Shown here: positions 11,138 to 22,228 of the stretch, piece after piece | How positions within the stretch are numbered: the first letter of the stretch is position 1 | Layout of the letters: each line of letters opens with the position of its first letter | Assembly (NCBI GenBank): GCA_950295325.1 | Contig: OX485805.1 | Location: 186,501 to 250,500 of the forward strand | Reading direction: 5' to 3' | Source: Polytrichum commune | Taxonomy: Eukaryota > Streptophyta > Polytrichopsida > Polytrichales > Polytrichaceae | Length of the DNA stretch: 64,000 nt | Program-made: the position numbers and the translations under genes | Notes under the pieces: generated by a model | What the model was told of the DNA's origin: nothing | The model's database searches: none | Seen by the model: only the letters and a program-made list of their open reading frames with translations

Positions 11138-12440
11138 TTAAGGGGTTTATTGGTTACTGTAAATTAAACATTCTGGAGCATTTGCGGAATAGGTTGTTTT
11201 CATTAATGACCCGCATTTTTCGGGATTTTACCTTGTCTTCTAATATGGTATTGCTCTCCAAAGAATGCAATATGGCACAGCACTGCAATAGCAACCTCTG
11301 CACTGCAAAATTGAGAAAATTATACCCTTTCAGAACACTGACATGTCCAAAACCAAATGATTCTTAGAGTCTGGCGATATGCAAAGTACCAAACAAATTC
11401 AGAATTGCTTGAATGTGGAATCTCACTTGCTCTCAAGGTTGTTGGAGCTCACATGCTTTGAAGCTAACCTTAAGCCCTAAACCACAACAACCAAAGAGTG
11501 CAATCATACAAAATGCAATTGCAATGTTATAGAAATGTTACCTTTGTAGAATGTTTTCTCCTGCTCCTAAACTACAACTCCTGCTCGTGCTGCAGGTAAA
11601 ACCGACTGCAAATCAACAATATAATTGAGGTTAGAAACCTCGAGTAATGCAATGGTACTCCTAAATTGCATCAAAACCACAAAAAAACCCTACTACAAAC
11701 ATTAAACTGGATTGAACATGGACATCACATTGAAGTGTCCTTTCAAAACAAAACATGTGATTTCTTAGATCTTGGAAGAGGCAAAGATTTCAATAGGAAG
11801 AGAAATGAACAAGGCCTACAAGATCCCCAAAACAATGAAATTGAACAATGAGAATGACAAAGTGAGAATGACAAAGGAGAATGAGCATTGACAAAGGAGA
11901 ATGACAATGACAAAGGAGAATGCAATTGCAATGTCATTCTACACCAGCAAGACCAGCAAGACCAGCAAAAGCAACAAAAAGTATGCGAACACAAGGTTAC
12001 CTGAAGAGCAAATATGTGGAAACCTATGTACATCAAAGGATAGCGCCAAATAACTTTTGGCAGATCATGGGGTAGCCGAAAGAAACCATACACAAGTAAA
12101 TATATTCTCTGCAATAAATCAGTCCAACTGTTAATGTAATCCAGCTTCAACAAGGAGCAACTTGAAACCAACCTAAAATATTTAGATCAAGCAAGAAAGA
12201 AAAGAAGATAAACACTCATCGCTATCTATCACTGGAAGGTGTGGTATGCTCTCTAGAATGTAAATGGGTTGAGGTTTTCTCCACACCTGAATCCCAGCAA
12301 GAGCACGAAGCAGCAGGAACGAAGAGAGCATGAACACCAGCAAGACCAGCAAGAGCAACAACACAAAGAGAGCAGCAAGAGCAACACCACAAAGAGAGCA
12401 GCAAGAGCGAAGAGAAACGAAAACGAGGAGGGCGAAAATG
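11138..12440 (-). other. Presumed 5' leader (exon/intron) of unit A ParB-like gene
   Basis: No coding sequence. Read on the minus strand, 12.25-12.45 kb is pyrimidine-rich, with CTTGCTG/CTCTC repeats like the 5' leader of the unit C paralogue. Possible splice donors occur on the minus strand (TTCAG/GTAACC near 12000, CAAAG/GTAACA near 11540). It also holds short simple repeats: AGCAAGACC units at 11944-11975 and 12334-12420, and GACAAAGGAGAAT units at 11855-11925. Confidence 0.4.
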
Positions 12441-12459
12441 AGCTCCTGAAAACCCTAAA

Positions 12460-12570
12460 ACCCTAATGAGGAACGAGGGCCTCCAATCGCCCCGACCCCA
12501 AATGTCGCATCACCCCGCGCCCAAACGCCACGCGTTCACCACACGTGGCATAACCCTATTCGCCTAGCCA
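12460..12570 (-). promoter_or_regulatory. Candidate promoter of unit A ParB-like gene
   Basis: A short GC-rich island in AT-rich surroundings, containing the G-box-like CACACGTGGCAT and CGCCACGCG. It lies just upstream of the pyrimidine-rich leader on the minus strand, with telobox-like AAACCCTAA at 12453-12466. The equivalent point in unit B (about 28610) has GCTACGTGGCC. I see no clear TATA box. Confidence 0.35.
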
Positions 12571-15457
12571 CTGTGGTTTGTGTGTGTTGAGAAGAGATTG
12601 GAGTACATGCTCAAAAATTGTTAACCATCTAGACGCAATAATCAAACATAATTGCGTAGACCTGTATCATCTTTTGATAACTGATGAGAGAATATTTATT
12701 TCGACAATGGATGAGATATTTAAACAAACCTTGAATTTCATGAAGAAAGTTGTTATAGGCACGAAATGGATTTGCTAATCATATCGCACTAATGACGTTT
12801 TCCACTTTTTTCATATCCTACAAGAAGTGGGTGCAAATAGAAAAGTGTTTTTTAAAAACCCTCTTACCTTACCACCAAACAATGCAAGTTTTTTATGAGT
12901 GTTGCTCTCAACTAATGGTTCCTTGAGGCCAACCTTGTCATTGGGTAAATGTAAAATGTGTTTACACTGTATTTTGTAGCTTGCACAATGACTTGCCTTG
13001 GCGACAACCACTTTTCTGTTGGGTTGTACAGCTGCTCGCCCGGCTACCCGGCCTCCCCATAGACTAAAATTAGATGTCAGTGTGGGACAACAAAGCTCGG
13101 CCATGTGCCCAATCCAAGACATATTATTAGCTACAAAATATTTGACATTACAGCCCAACCTCATTGATACGACACTCGTTTATACAACACCCTCGATATT
13201 ACGACACAATTTTGCACGACCAAACTTTTTAGTTCAAACTCCCTTTTCTATACGACTACGACACTTGATACTGTGACATTAAGAATCTCCGTTTCATTAT
13301 ATTAAAGAGGTAGTTAATGTTAAAATTCCTTTCATCCACGTTATGTACATCTACAATACATTCATTTTCACTTGGGAACTACTTGGGAACTTCACTTACC
13401 ATTGGGAACTTAATGAGAATTAGGGTTACTAGTGCAAAATGGGCATGGTTAGGATTAGAGTGGCCTCCTGCTTAGTATGTTGTTAAACGTCATGCATCAT
13501 TGTTGTCTAGTTTCTTATTAGAGAACTCTTTCTATTTTGGTGTTAATGAATTTATTAATATTCAAAAGTTAGTAGGGAATTTAGATAAGATGACAATTGC
13601 TAACTTGGGTAGGCAACACTAGAGGTCTTTATACTCTTATTTCAAGAGGTCTTGAAAACATTTATATTTGTTTGGAGTTATAAGTTATTATTTCATACCA
13701 TCTATATTACTTAAACTCGTTGTATATGTATTTAAAGCTCATATTACTTATGTTTTTGTTGTCCCTCGATAATATGACAACTTTACACCATTTGTAATAT
13801 TAATGAGAAGACGACACCTCAATAATACGATTTTTTTGTGTTTCCCAAACGTGTCATGGGCCATCATTAGTACATATTGACTATAATTAAGATAACGATA
13901 GTCTAGAATGAAGTTAAGTAAAAGCACATAGTTCATTATTTTTGCGTTAATAGATTTGCAAAAATAACATGCGTTTACATGGTTTAGGGTTTGTTACAGG
14001 GTTTGTTACATGGTTTAGGGTTTGCCTCATAGAAGAATTGAATTGTTACAAAGGAGGGATTTCTCATGTGATAATTGTCAATATGTGGTTTAGCTTATTG
14101 ACGCAATTCATGAATTTTCTGATTACGTTGGCCAAGATTGGGTAAAAGGCTATAGCAGGACAACTTAATTCAAAATCATAATTAATCTAAGAATGTCAAC
14201 AATTTTGATTAATGTTGACTACATTGTAAATTTCAAGTTACACTAATTTTTTAAAATTAAATGCAAGGGTATGGACTATACCCAAGTGCCCCCGGTTTTG
14301 GTAAGTAAATGGCCTACTCACTGCCGGATTGTTGTTTGGGTAATTAGAGTGAGGCGAGTGGTTGTCAACATTGCATGTATTGATACATAGAGATTTTTTA
14401 AGTTTATACCCCTAATTGATAATCTAATTGTCAATGTTACCACTACATAAAGTGAAATAATCATGTGTTTGTTTCAATAAAACTTAATTGTGACACCTAA
14501 ATGATACCAAAATAGTCTTTTAAAAGTATGGTAACCATCACGGTTCAATAGTCAACATAATTGCGGGGACCTATATGAACATTTCATGAACATGAGAATC
14601 TTCACTTTTGATATTAATGAGTGAAATATTCATACGAGCTCTGAAAGAATTCATTATTCTAGGAAACGTAAAAGTATTGAAATTATAGGATGTGAGGTTG
14701 AGTAACTCAATTATTGTAAGATTTTCTTTGTGGAGTTGTTGTAACATAAAGGTAAGCGGGCTTTAAATTATTAGTACACTAAATATTGTAAGTAGTATCG
14801 CTTAATATTTAGAATTATGGAATGCTATAACTGTTCATTGTATATTATGTCATTGTCAACATTTAAATATCCTCAATAATAAAAAAGATAAGGCATTTTG
14901 AGAAACATTATACTATCATCCACTTGCAAACTTCATTAAAGTTGGACACTTTGGATGCTTTGATGCGAGTATCATTATGCATGATATTTAAATTTAAGCA
15001 TAGTTCAAACGCAATTAACAAAACCCAAACATCGAGATATGGGTTGAATTCATATGCTTATAATATCTTAAACAACATTTACGGATTAATTCAATCCCTC
15101 CACACATAGGTCTAAGCTTGTATTAAAACAAAACGCATGGGTATCTGTTGAATTTAGATCCCTCATGTACATTACACAACATTCGGGATTCATCCACGCC
15201 TAGGCTTGAGCTTGTATTATCGCTTATAAGTAGTAGCCAACTTGTTTATACTGGAGTTTTGTTTCGGTGGTGAGTTGTGTTAAGTACTCGATTATAGAAT
15301 ACCAATATATGATCTTCAAAACCTTTCATCAAAAGTACAGGGGCCTATTGCCAATGGTAAAATATGGTTTAGAACATAAAATTAATGGATACATGTGATG
15401 TAATGTTTGGACAATTTAACAACGACATCGTAACAATGTAGGGTGGATTTTGCCATT

Positions 15458-15622
15458 CATAACATTATTCATATCCACAACATTGTTTTGTGGGATTGAT
15501 AGTATCCCACAAAACATTCCTTGATATTCCCACATTCACTCTTAATATGGGAATATCAAGGAATATTTTATAAAATACTATCAATCCCACAAAACATTGT
15601 TATGGATTTGAATAATGCTATG
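15458..15622. repeat. Foldback/MITE-like inverted repeat, ~165 bp
   Basis: The left arm, starting CATAACATTATTCATATCCA, returns as its reverse complement at 15575-15622 with few mismatches. An inner pair (CCTTGATATTCCCA and TGGGAATATCAAGG) makes almost the whole element one hairpin. Nothing in it is coding. Confidence 0.8.
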
Positions 15623-15898
15623 TTTAGCTCACATGAAAGGATAACAAGTCCCGTCTAAATCTTGTACTTGCCTCTAAGGGGTAGATTTTACCTAGCCAAA
15701 GAAAGATTTAAAATAATGAAAGGCAAGGTTACCCATAAATTTGCTTCACTTTTGAAGTGTTTATGGTTTTATTTTACAAAATTTAAAGGTAGTCATATAG
15801 TTTTGAATTACTTCCACTTAAGCCTTGACATGTATTGGAAGTTATTCAGTTAACCATGCTTGCACTATGTCCTCGTGTTTGTTTATGGTTGGGCGGTT

Positions 15899-15926
15899 AT
15901 AGGGTTTAGGGTTTAGGGTTTAGGGT
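15899..15926 (+). repeat. Interstitial telomere-like repeat
   Basis: Three to four TTTAGGG units in tandem, the plant-type telomere sequence. The AAACCCTA telobox is also a known plant promoter and Polycomb-recruiting motif. Confidence 0.9.
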
Positions 15927-16820
15927 ATCACGTATGAACTAATGAGAGTATCCCCCTTCTGTCACCAACTTAATATTGTTTGCCTTAATAATATTTGGAT
16001 ACCCTACCCTCCCCTTCTCTCTATAATGTTACTTTGAACAACAATTGCTATTGTTTGAGTCATTGCTATAGATAATGTACATGGGGTACTAAAAATTGTT
16101 TTTTTCTCACGTATAGTACATGAAGAAGGCTAGTATTAGTTTTTTTGAAATAAATGTTGATGTATTGAAGGGGGCCCTAAGGTTAAGAGAGGAAATTGAC
16201 AATATTGATTTTAATGCACCCATAGTACCTATGACAATAGATGTGCTACTTTCATGTGCTACTTTAGATGTCCTCAAAGTTTGTGTACGTATTAATACAA
16301 TTATGTATAGATGTGTAAAGGTGGGTAAATTAAACGGGTTAAATGTTAGGGTGGTGGCCAATGTAATTACGATATTAAATGCAAGATGAGAGGAGATAAC
16401 ATGATATTGGAGTGAATATCATTACATTGTATGCAAAACAATAAAATGGATGCTAGTTTAATTTTGAATGACATGTATTTTTATACTCCATGCACTATTG
16501 TTGTTGTTGTGGTTTATTTTTTACACGATACTATAATGTTCTGTCTACTAATTCTACAATGACCTCTCAATATTAGGTACTTCAATATTATAAACCACAC
16601 CTCAACAATGTTCAATGCTCATATATTATTAGCCAATTTGCTTTGTTGTCCACCATAAATACATAGATGCCTTTTGCTTTGTCATTATGTGGACTCATGG
16701 TCTATGCATGTTGTCCACTATGAATACACATTCCATTGTAAGGCTGGCACTCGGAATGTAGTAATGTTAGGTTTTTATTTATAGGACGTAGTTGGTGGCG
16801 AATATCCTATGTTGGAAAAC

Positions 16821-16865
16821 GGATCCAAGGGAAAACGATGAGTACTTAAGGGGACACCCCCCCAC
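16821..16865 (+). promoter_or_regulatory. Core promoter block, DDE-like side of unit A
   Basis: GGATCCAAGGGA, then AGTACTTAAGGGGACAC and a run of C. The same order occurs at 30553-30610 (GCATCCAAGGGA, AGTACTTAAAGG, CCCCTCC) and on the minus strand at 39435-39495 (GCATCCAA, AGTATAAAGG, CCCCCC). Conservation in three units at the same position relative to the palindromes supports a TATA-type core promoter for the DDE-like gene. Confidence 0.5.
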
Positions 16866-17128
16866 TTCAGGACTCTTTTTGCATCTCAGATGTGGGTTGC
16901 GCTGCTTGGACCCTTGTAGTGTGCTGGATGTTTATTTCGTGCAGGTACAGATCTTATTGCAATGGACCTTTTATACCCTAAACACTAAATTCCAAGCCCT
17001 AAACCCATTAGTGGAGGCAATTTTTATGTGGGTTGCACTCTCTGGATCCTTGTAGTCTGATTGATTATTATTTATGGCAGGTATCGTTCCTGGTGTAAGG
17101 TTCCTATTATGGCGCCGCAAATCACGGA

Positions 17129-17783
17129 GGTTTACGGACGCGCGTCCGTAAACCTTAAACCTCTTGGTTAATTGATTATCTATTGCTCTGAGAACTGTAC
17201 TTGATCTAGTACTCATGTACATTGAGGTTTACGGACGCGCGTCCGTATACCTTCGTACCTTGTGGTGCCATAGTTCGGTGTTGCACCTGAACTGGGATCA
17301 TTACCACTTGCCTTTTAGAGTATGTAATCGAGACTGTAAATTTACGGACGCGCGTCCGTAAACCTTCGTACCTTGTGGTGCCATAGTTCGGTGTTGCATC
17401 TGAACTGGGATCATTACCACTTGCCTTTTAGAGTATGCAATCGAGACTGTAAATTTACGGACACGCGTCCGTAAACCTTAAACCTCTTGGTTAATTGATT
17501 ATCTATTGCTCTGAGAACTGTACTTGAGCTAGTACTCATGTACGTTGAGGTTTACGGACGCGCGTTCGTAAACCTGCGTACCTTGTAGTGACATAGTTCG
17601 GTATTGCACCTGAACTGGGATCATTACCACTTGCCATTTAGAGTATGCAATCGAGACTGTAAATTTACGGACGCGCGTCCATAAACCTTAAACCTCCGGG
17701 CGCTTTGTTCCTTTGTTGCCTTGAGCATTGTCTTTGTGCTCGTACTGAGGTCCAGATAGGTTTACGGACGCGCGTCCGTAACC
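17129..17783. repeat. Palindrome array A2 (leader of DDE-like gene 1)
   Basis: Seven palindromes of the GTTTACGGACG/CGTCCGTAAAC class starting near 17129, 17226, 17340, 17453, 17549, 17663 and 17759. Spacings alternate about 97 and 113 bp because two longer units (TTAATTGATTATCTATTGC... and ACCTTGTGGTGCCATAG...) alternate. The centre is CG except one CACG variant. The array lies between the candidate promoter and DDE-like gene 1. Confidence 0.95.
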
Positions 17784-17884
17784 TGCAAACCTCTGGTGCC
17801 ATAGTTTTGTGCCATGTAGAATATTACGTTGAGACTGTACGGTCAATGGAGGCATAAGATCCCTAAACCCTAAACTTACATCAT

Positions 17885-20800
17885 TGTCGCAACCCTTGCT
17901 AGCCCCCTTGACAATCTTGCCAATTTTCCATTCTAGCAAAGGTTACGAGCGCTAACCCTTCGCATACCGCCATGCTAATGGTTAGCTCCTCTTACCCCTG
18001 TGAACCCTTTGAATGGTCCACCACTCTGCGGGATCACTTTTAGTTAGAATGTTAGCATTAAAAGTTAGAATTGATAGGAAATTTAGGAAAAATTAGTTCA
18101 TTTAGCATTTAGCCTAGAAGAAGGAAGGTCAAAATGAAACTAAGTAGTGCTAGAAGATAGCAAAGTAGAAAAAATGTGCTAGCTAGTAAAAACAACTAGC
18201 TAAGCAAATATTAGTAGATGCTAGTTATTAAGCAAATGTTAGTAGATGCTAGCTAAGCAAGTGTTAGTTTATTAGTTAGTGTGAGGCACACAAGACTATT
18301 AGAGGTGGTTTAGGTAAGAAGATAAAATCGGCGTGAAGAATTTTGAAGAAAAAAAGAAAGAGAGCAAGGGGGATACTTGCCCATTTGCCCCCTTGCCAAC
18401 TCGATGGCGGAAAAATTAGAAAGATTTCTAAAGGTTTTTTGTCGGAGCCACCTCGGCGAGAGGGTGGCAACCTCAACCGGGAAAACCCCCGAGCCAAAAT
18501 TTCGGGAAAGGGTTTGAAAAATGGATCCGGTGGAGGAGGGGTCCAACCCTTTTGTGAGAGGGTTTAAAAACCCCTCCTTCCACCTTGTAGCTCTCTCTCT
18601 TTCTCTAGTTTTTGGGCGAAGCCCTGCTTCAATGTAGTTAGGAAAAAATCCTTTAGCATGTATTCTCAATGGTCTAAAAGAAAGGCTTGAGAACCCCCTC
18701 TACTCTCTCTCTCCTAGTTAGGTTGTGTGTTTATTAACACACCAACAAAATTATTCCTTCTTTTGTAGAGGTAGGTTGGATGGTAGAGTTTTGAGTAGAG
18801 GCATTATAGACCTCATCTGCCAATGCCCTGAAGGCTTAGTTAAAAAGCTAGAACAAGATACTTATCATTTTTCTCTTAGAGAGATTTCATATAGCCATCC
18901 ATAGCCGTTTCCCATTTGTGATTTGGTTGAGATGACAATTAGTTATGGATTTTCAAAGATGGAGTAGAAAAACTGGGTGGTCTTATGGGTAGCGGCTGCT
19001 GGATCAGACCTGCGAGCCCAATAGGAATTTTAATTCCAAGAAGTTATTTTTTTTCCAAGTAGAACTTTTGTGTAGCTTTCCAAAATGGCTTAGAACATTT
19101 CATTTGAGCATGATTTGAATTAGATATGAATTGTGCAAGATGGGACACATAGTTTGAGAACTTTTGGTTGACTGCTGCATTACAGAGGACCTGCTGGGTT
19201 CACTTCGGCTTACCTTTCTAATCACATATTTTTATCAAATACATCTTTTTAATATCTCTCCAGGGTCATATAGAACGTTTGATTTGACTAAGATTTGAAT
19301 TAGATATGAATTGTTGAAGGCGAGATACATAGTTTAAGCCTTCTTGATTGACTGCTGTGTTACAAGGAGTCCGCTGAATTTCTATTAGCTTAACCTGCTG
19401 ATGTCATAATTTTTCTAGTTAGAGCTTGTTCATAGCTTTCCAATGGTATAAGGAAAGCCTAGATCCAAGTAGTAAGGAATGTGCTATGAATTTTTGAAGT
19501 TAGAAGGTAGATAGGTGGGTTGGAAGGGTCGGTTGAATCGACCTCACACTTCCAACCCTCATAACTTTTGCATTTCTTATCCGATTAGAGTGATTTTTAG
19601 ATCATTGGAAAGATAATTTGGTGCACTAAGTATAAATATTATCCTTAGGATTAAATTACAGGGCAGAATAACACTTTATATTTTAATTGTTAACTAAGGT
19701 ACGCTTACTACCAAACTAGTTACAAAGAAGGAGGCAAGGTCGACGCTCGGAAAGTGGAGCAAGGAAGGAGGTAGCGGCTCGGCCTACATCAAGCCCAAAT
19801 CAACCGAGGAAAATTGAGGTAAATTAACTAACCTTAAGCCTTCCATTTAGGATTGGAGGGAGCACGGCTAAGGTACGCATCTCTAAACCCACTCACCTAT
19901 CTCGTAAGGTCAAGTGGCTTGACCACTTGACCGCCGAGGGAGTACCCAATTCCATTGTTTTCGGGGCCCTTGGTATGTTTTGTGGTAGTAGCTTCATTTA
20001 TTAGCAAGTTTCGTGTGTGGTAAGTCGGATTAATCACCGACACGACCACTCTGAATGTTGTTGGTGGAAAGGTGGGGTTAATGACCCGCGAATCCACTAT
20101 TATGTTGTTGGCCCCATAGATTGGGAGTAATGGCCCCAATTTATGAAGATTGCGCAACAGGTTGAACCTACAGGTCGCCCGTCACCCTGGTCCCATTGAG
20201 TTGCATTTCGTGGTCTATCCAGTGTAAACACATTTAACAATCAAAACATACAAAATAAATCGTAAACCCTTGTTGGCAAAAGACCCGAGGTAAGGGGTGA
20301 TGCCTAATATATTAATGTAGTAAGTTAGGACGTGCAAACAAAAGTAAGTAATTAAGAAGGAATTTGTGTGAAGGGTGGGACTTAGGCCAAGTTCCCCCGC
20401 TTAGAAAACTAAATAGAACTAAATAAAGAAATAGGAAGAATTGAATGGTCCATCAAATTGTCGTTATTCCGTTCGTTGAGTTAGGGTGGTATGAGTCACA
20501 CCCGGTTGGGTGTATCAGAACCATCCCAATTCACAAATTAGGATTGCCTTGGTTTCAAGGCTGGTGCGTCTGCGCGTAGAATAGGTTGTAGGTTAAGGTT
20601 AGAACTAGATATGAAATTGGTTAGTGGAGTTTAAAGCCACACTAGTAAAAAACTAAGGCCTAACCTCCGGAGGTACTACGACGCATATTTAATCTCCCTT
20701 AAAAATCTAACTACTCACGTTATACACCTATCATCCGGGTTCGGCTTGGGCGCCTGCAAATGCAGGCCACCTTCACCGAAGGGCTTGTGTGATACTTTTA

Positions 20801-21700
20801 GGCTCCCTCGAAAGGGGGTGGCCCAAAAGTACCACAACCCCGGACCATATAATTCAAAGGAGGGGAACCAACCCTCCTACTTTGCTTTCGGGACTCACCC
20901 CTTAATCGGTAACCCATTCCTAGATGTGGACTTCCCTCCATGGAAGTCCAATCCCATGTTGATCATCGCGTTGCTGGAGCAACACTACAACAACCCGAAC
21001 CATACTAGGCAACTATGGCCTCACAATGGGCCAAAGCCCATGGAGGCCGTGCCGTTCGGCCTCGGGTGGGTGAGGCCACACCACCTCACCCATATAAGCC
21101 TCTAGGACTTCACGCGGGGCCCCTACCCCACCGTCAACCAACCTCTTGTCTCTCTACCAAGAGTTGGGGCCAAGTGGACATTTTCCTTTAGCTGCTGGGC
21201 ATAGAACCCCCCAGCAGCTTCAGACCATCATAACTTCCTTGTATGATGTCTGATCATAACAACCAACCACTTCATCTTCATCTACGCTTCACGTAGATGC
21301 CGATGGACTCCTCACTTGCCCCATTCGGGCAAGTGGTGAGGAAGTTATGCCTGTTTGAACCTTGGCAGTCCCGGGAATCACTCCCAGGCACTGCTGTACC
21401 AGGGCGCTGTCCCGGGACAGCGCCCCACTCAAATGGCCATAACTCCTAGCTCACACCTCCGATTGAGGTGTTCTTGAGCTTTCTAGAATCATCACGTCAT
21501 GAGCTACGCATAACTCATGGCCTTACCCTTGTGCCTCCTAGTCTTCGTGGGTGGGAGGCGTTCCCAACGCCCGGGGCCCTCACCCACACTAGGATCACTT
21601 GGGCCCTCTCACCAACGGCGCCACAAGTCCCGGGTGTCACTCCGGGGTCCCCCTTGTGCCCATGGTGTTTCGGGCACTCCTCATGGAGAGGTGCGCGACA
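17885..21700 (-). mobile_element. Gypsy solo LTR, split by a later insertion
   Basis: TGTCGCAACCC at 17885 and GCGACA at 21700 are the two ends of a gypsy LTR in minus orientation. Removing the insertion at 17999-20841 leaves about 974 bp, the normal LTR size. Flanks are ATCAT (17880-17884) and ATCAC (21701-21705), a target duplication with one change. No internal gypsy sequence is present, so it is a solo LTR. It sits in the presumed leader intron of DDE-like gene 1. Confidence 0.9.
17999..20836. mobile_element. 2.84-kb LTR-like insertion, unknown family
   Basis: Begins TGTGAACCC and ends AGTACCACA, with TG...CA ends, and is flanked by the 5-bp duplication ACCCC (17994-17998 and 20837-20841). 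These are marks of an LTR retrotransposon or solo LTR. I find no coding domain, no PBS and no internal pair of LTRs, so a long solo LTR or a non-autonomous element is likely. It contains the palindrome-flanked GGGTTTAAAAACCC (18561-18574), which could be a promoter core, and CTAGCTAAGCAA.TGTTAGTAGATG repeats at 18190-18265. Confidence 0.7.
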
Positions 21701-21882
21701 ATCACCCTATGTCTCATAGTATAATATTTTGACATTCATAAAACACACTAGGAAGCGCGTATGTTAACCTCTTCAAACTCATAGTCGTCAGGCTTGGGTA
21801 AACATGTCCGTGGCACCTGGACCTCTTGGGTCCCTAAACCTCTATGTGTCTTGGACAACACTGGCTTTTGACATTTGGATGT

Positions 21883-22089
21883 TTTCGGACGCGCGTCCGT
21901 ATTCCTAAGTTGTATAGTTTGCGGAAATATTTGCGCATGATAATGACCTCTTTGATCACGAAGAGATTTACGGATGCGCGTTGTCTGGACCTTTCCGCAG
22001 ACTATGAACAAATAAATGTATTTGTATGCGCGTGTGCTTGCACTGATAATGTTGTTACATGGAGGTATACGAACGCGCGTTCGTATACC
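21883..22089. repeat. Palindrome group A3 upstream of DDE-like gene 1
   Basis: One near-perfect copy at 21883-21903 (TTCGGACG-CG-CGTCCG), one half-lost at 21965-21985, and one perfect 26-bp copy at 22064-22089 with the spelling GGTATACGAACG and its complement. It continues array A2, from which it was separated by the solo LTR. Confidence 0.9.
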
Positions 22090-22228
22090 CTAAACCCTTT
22101 GTTTCCAGGCCATGAAATTCATTATTGTTCACATTGTGTTTCATTGACAATAAGCGTTAGGCCTATCCATATCATTTATTGAATGGGATATTTTAACATA
22201 CTCTTCGTTTGGATCACTTGTAGTGGCC

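Larger units (their letters stand above)
12571..16800. other. AT-rich centre of unit A, no genes seen
   Basis: Only short meaningless open frames. It contains a foldback element (15458-15622) and telomere-like repeats (13978-14026, 15899-15926). The stretch 15040-15200 (GAATTCATATGCTTA, ATTCAATCCCTCCACACATAGG) is recognisably related to 29940-30060 in unit B, so the centres are homologous. An internal duplication links 12630-12710 with 14546-14640. Confidence 0.7.

Noticed and set aside
16120-16389. 89-residue frame MKKASISFFEIN...
   Set aside because: Plausible composition but no domain, and it sits in the centre of unit A with no counterpart seen in units B or C. Left out for lack of support.
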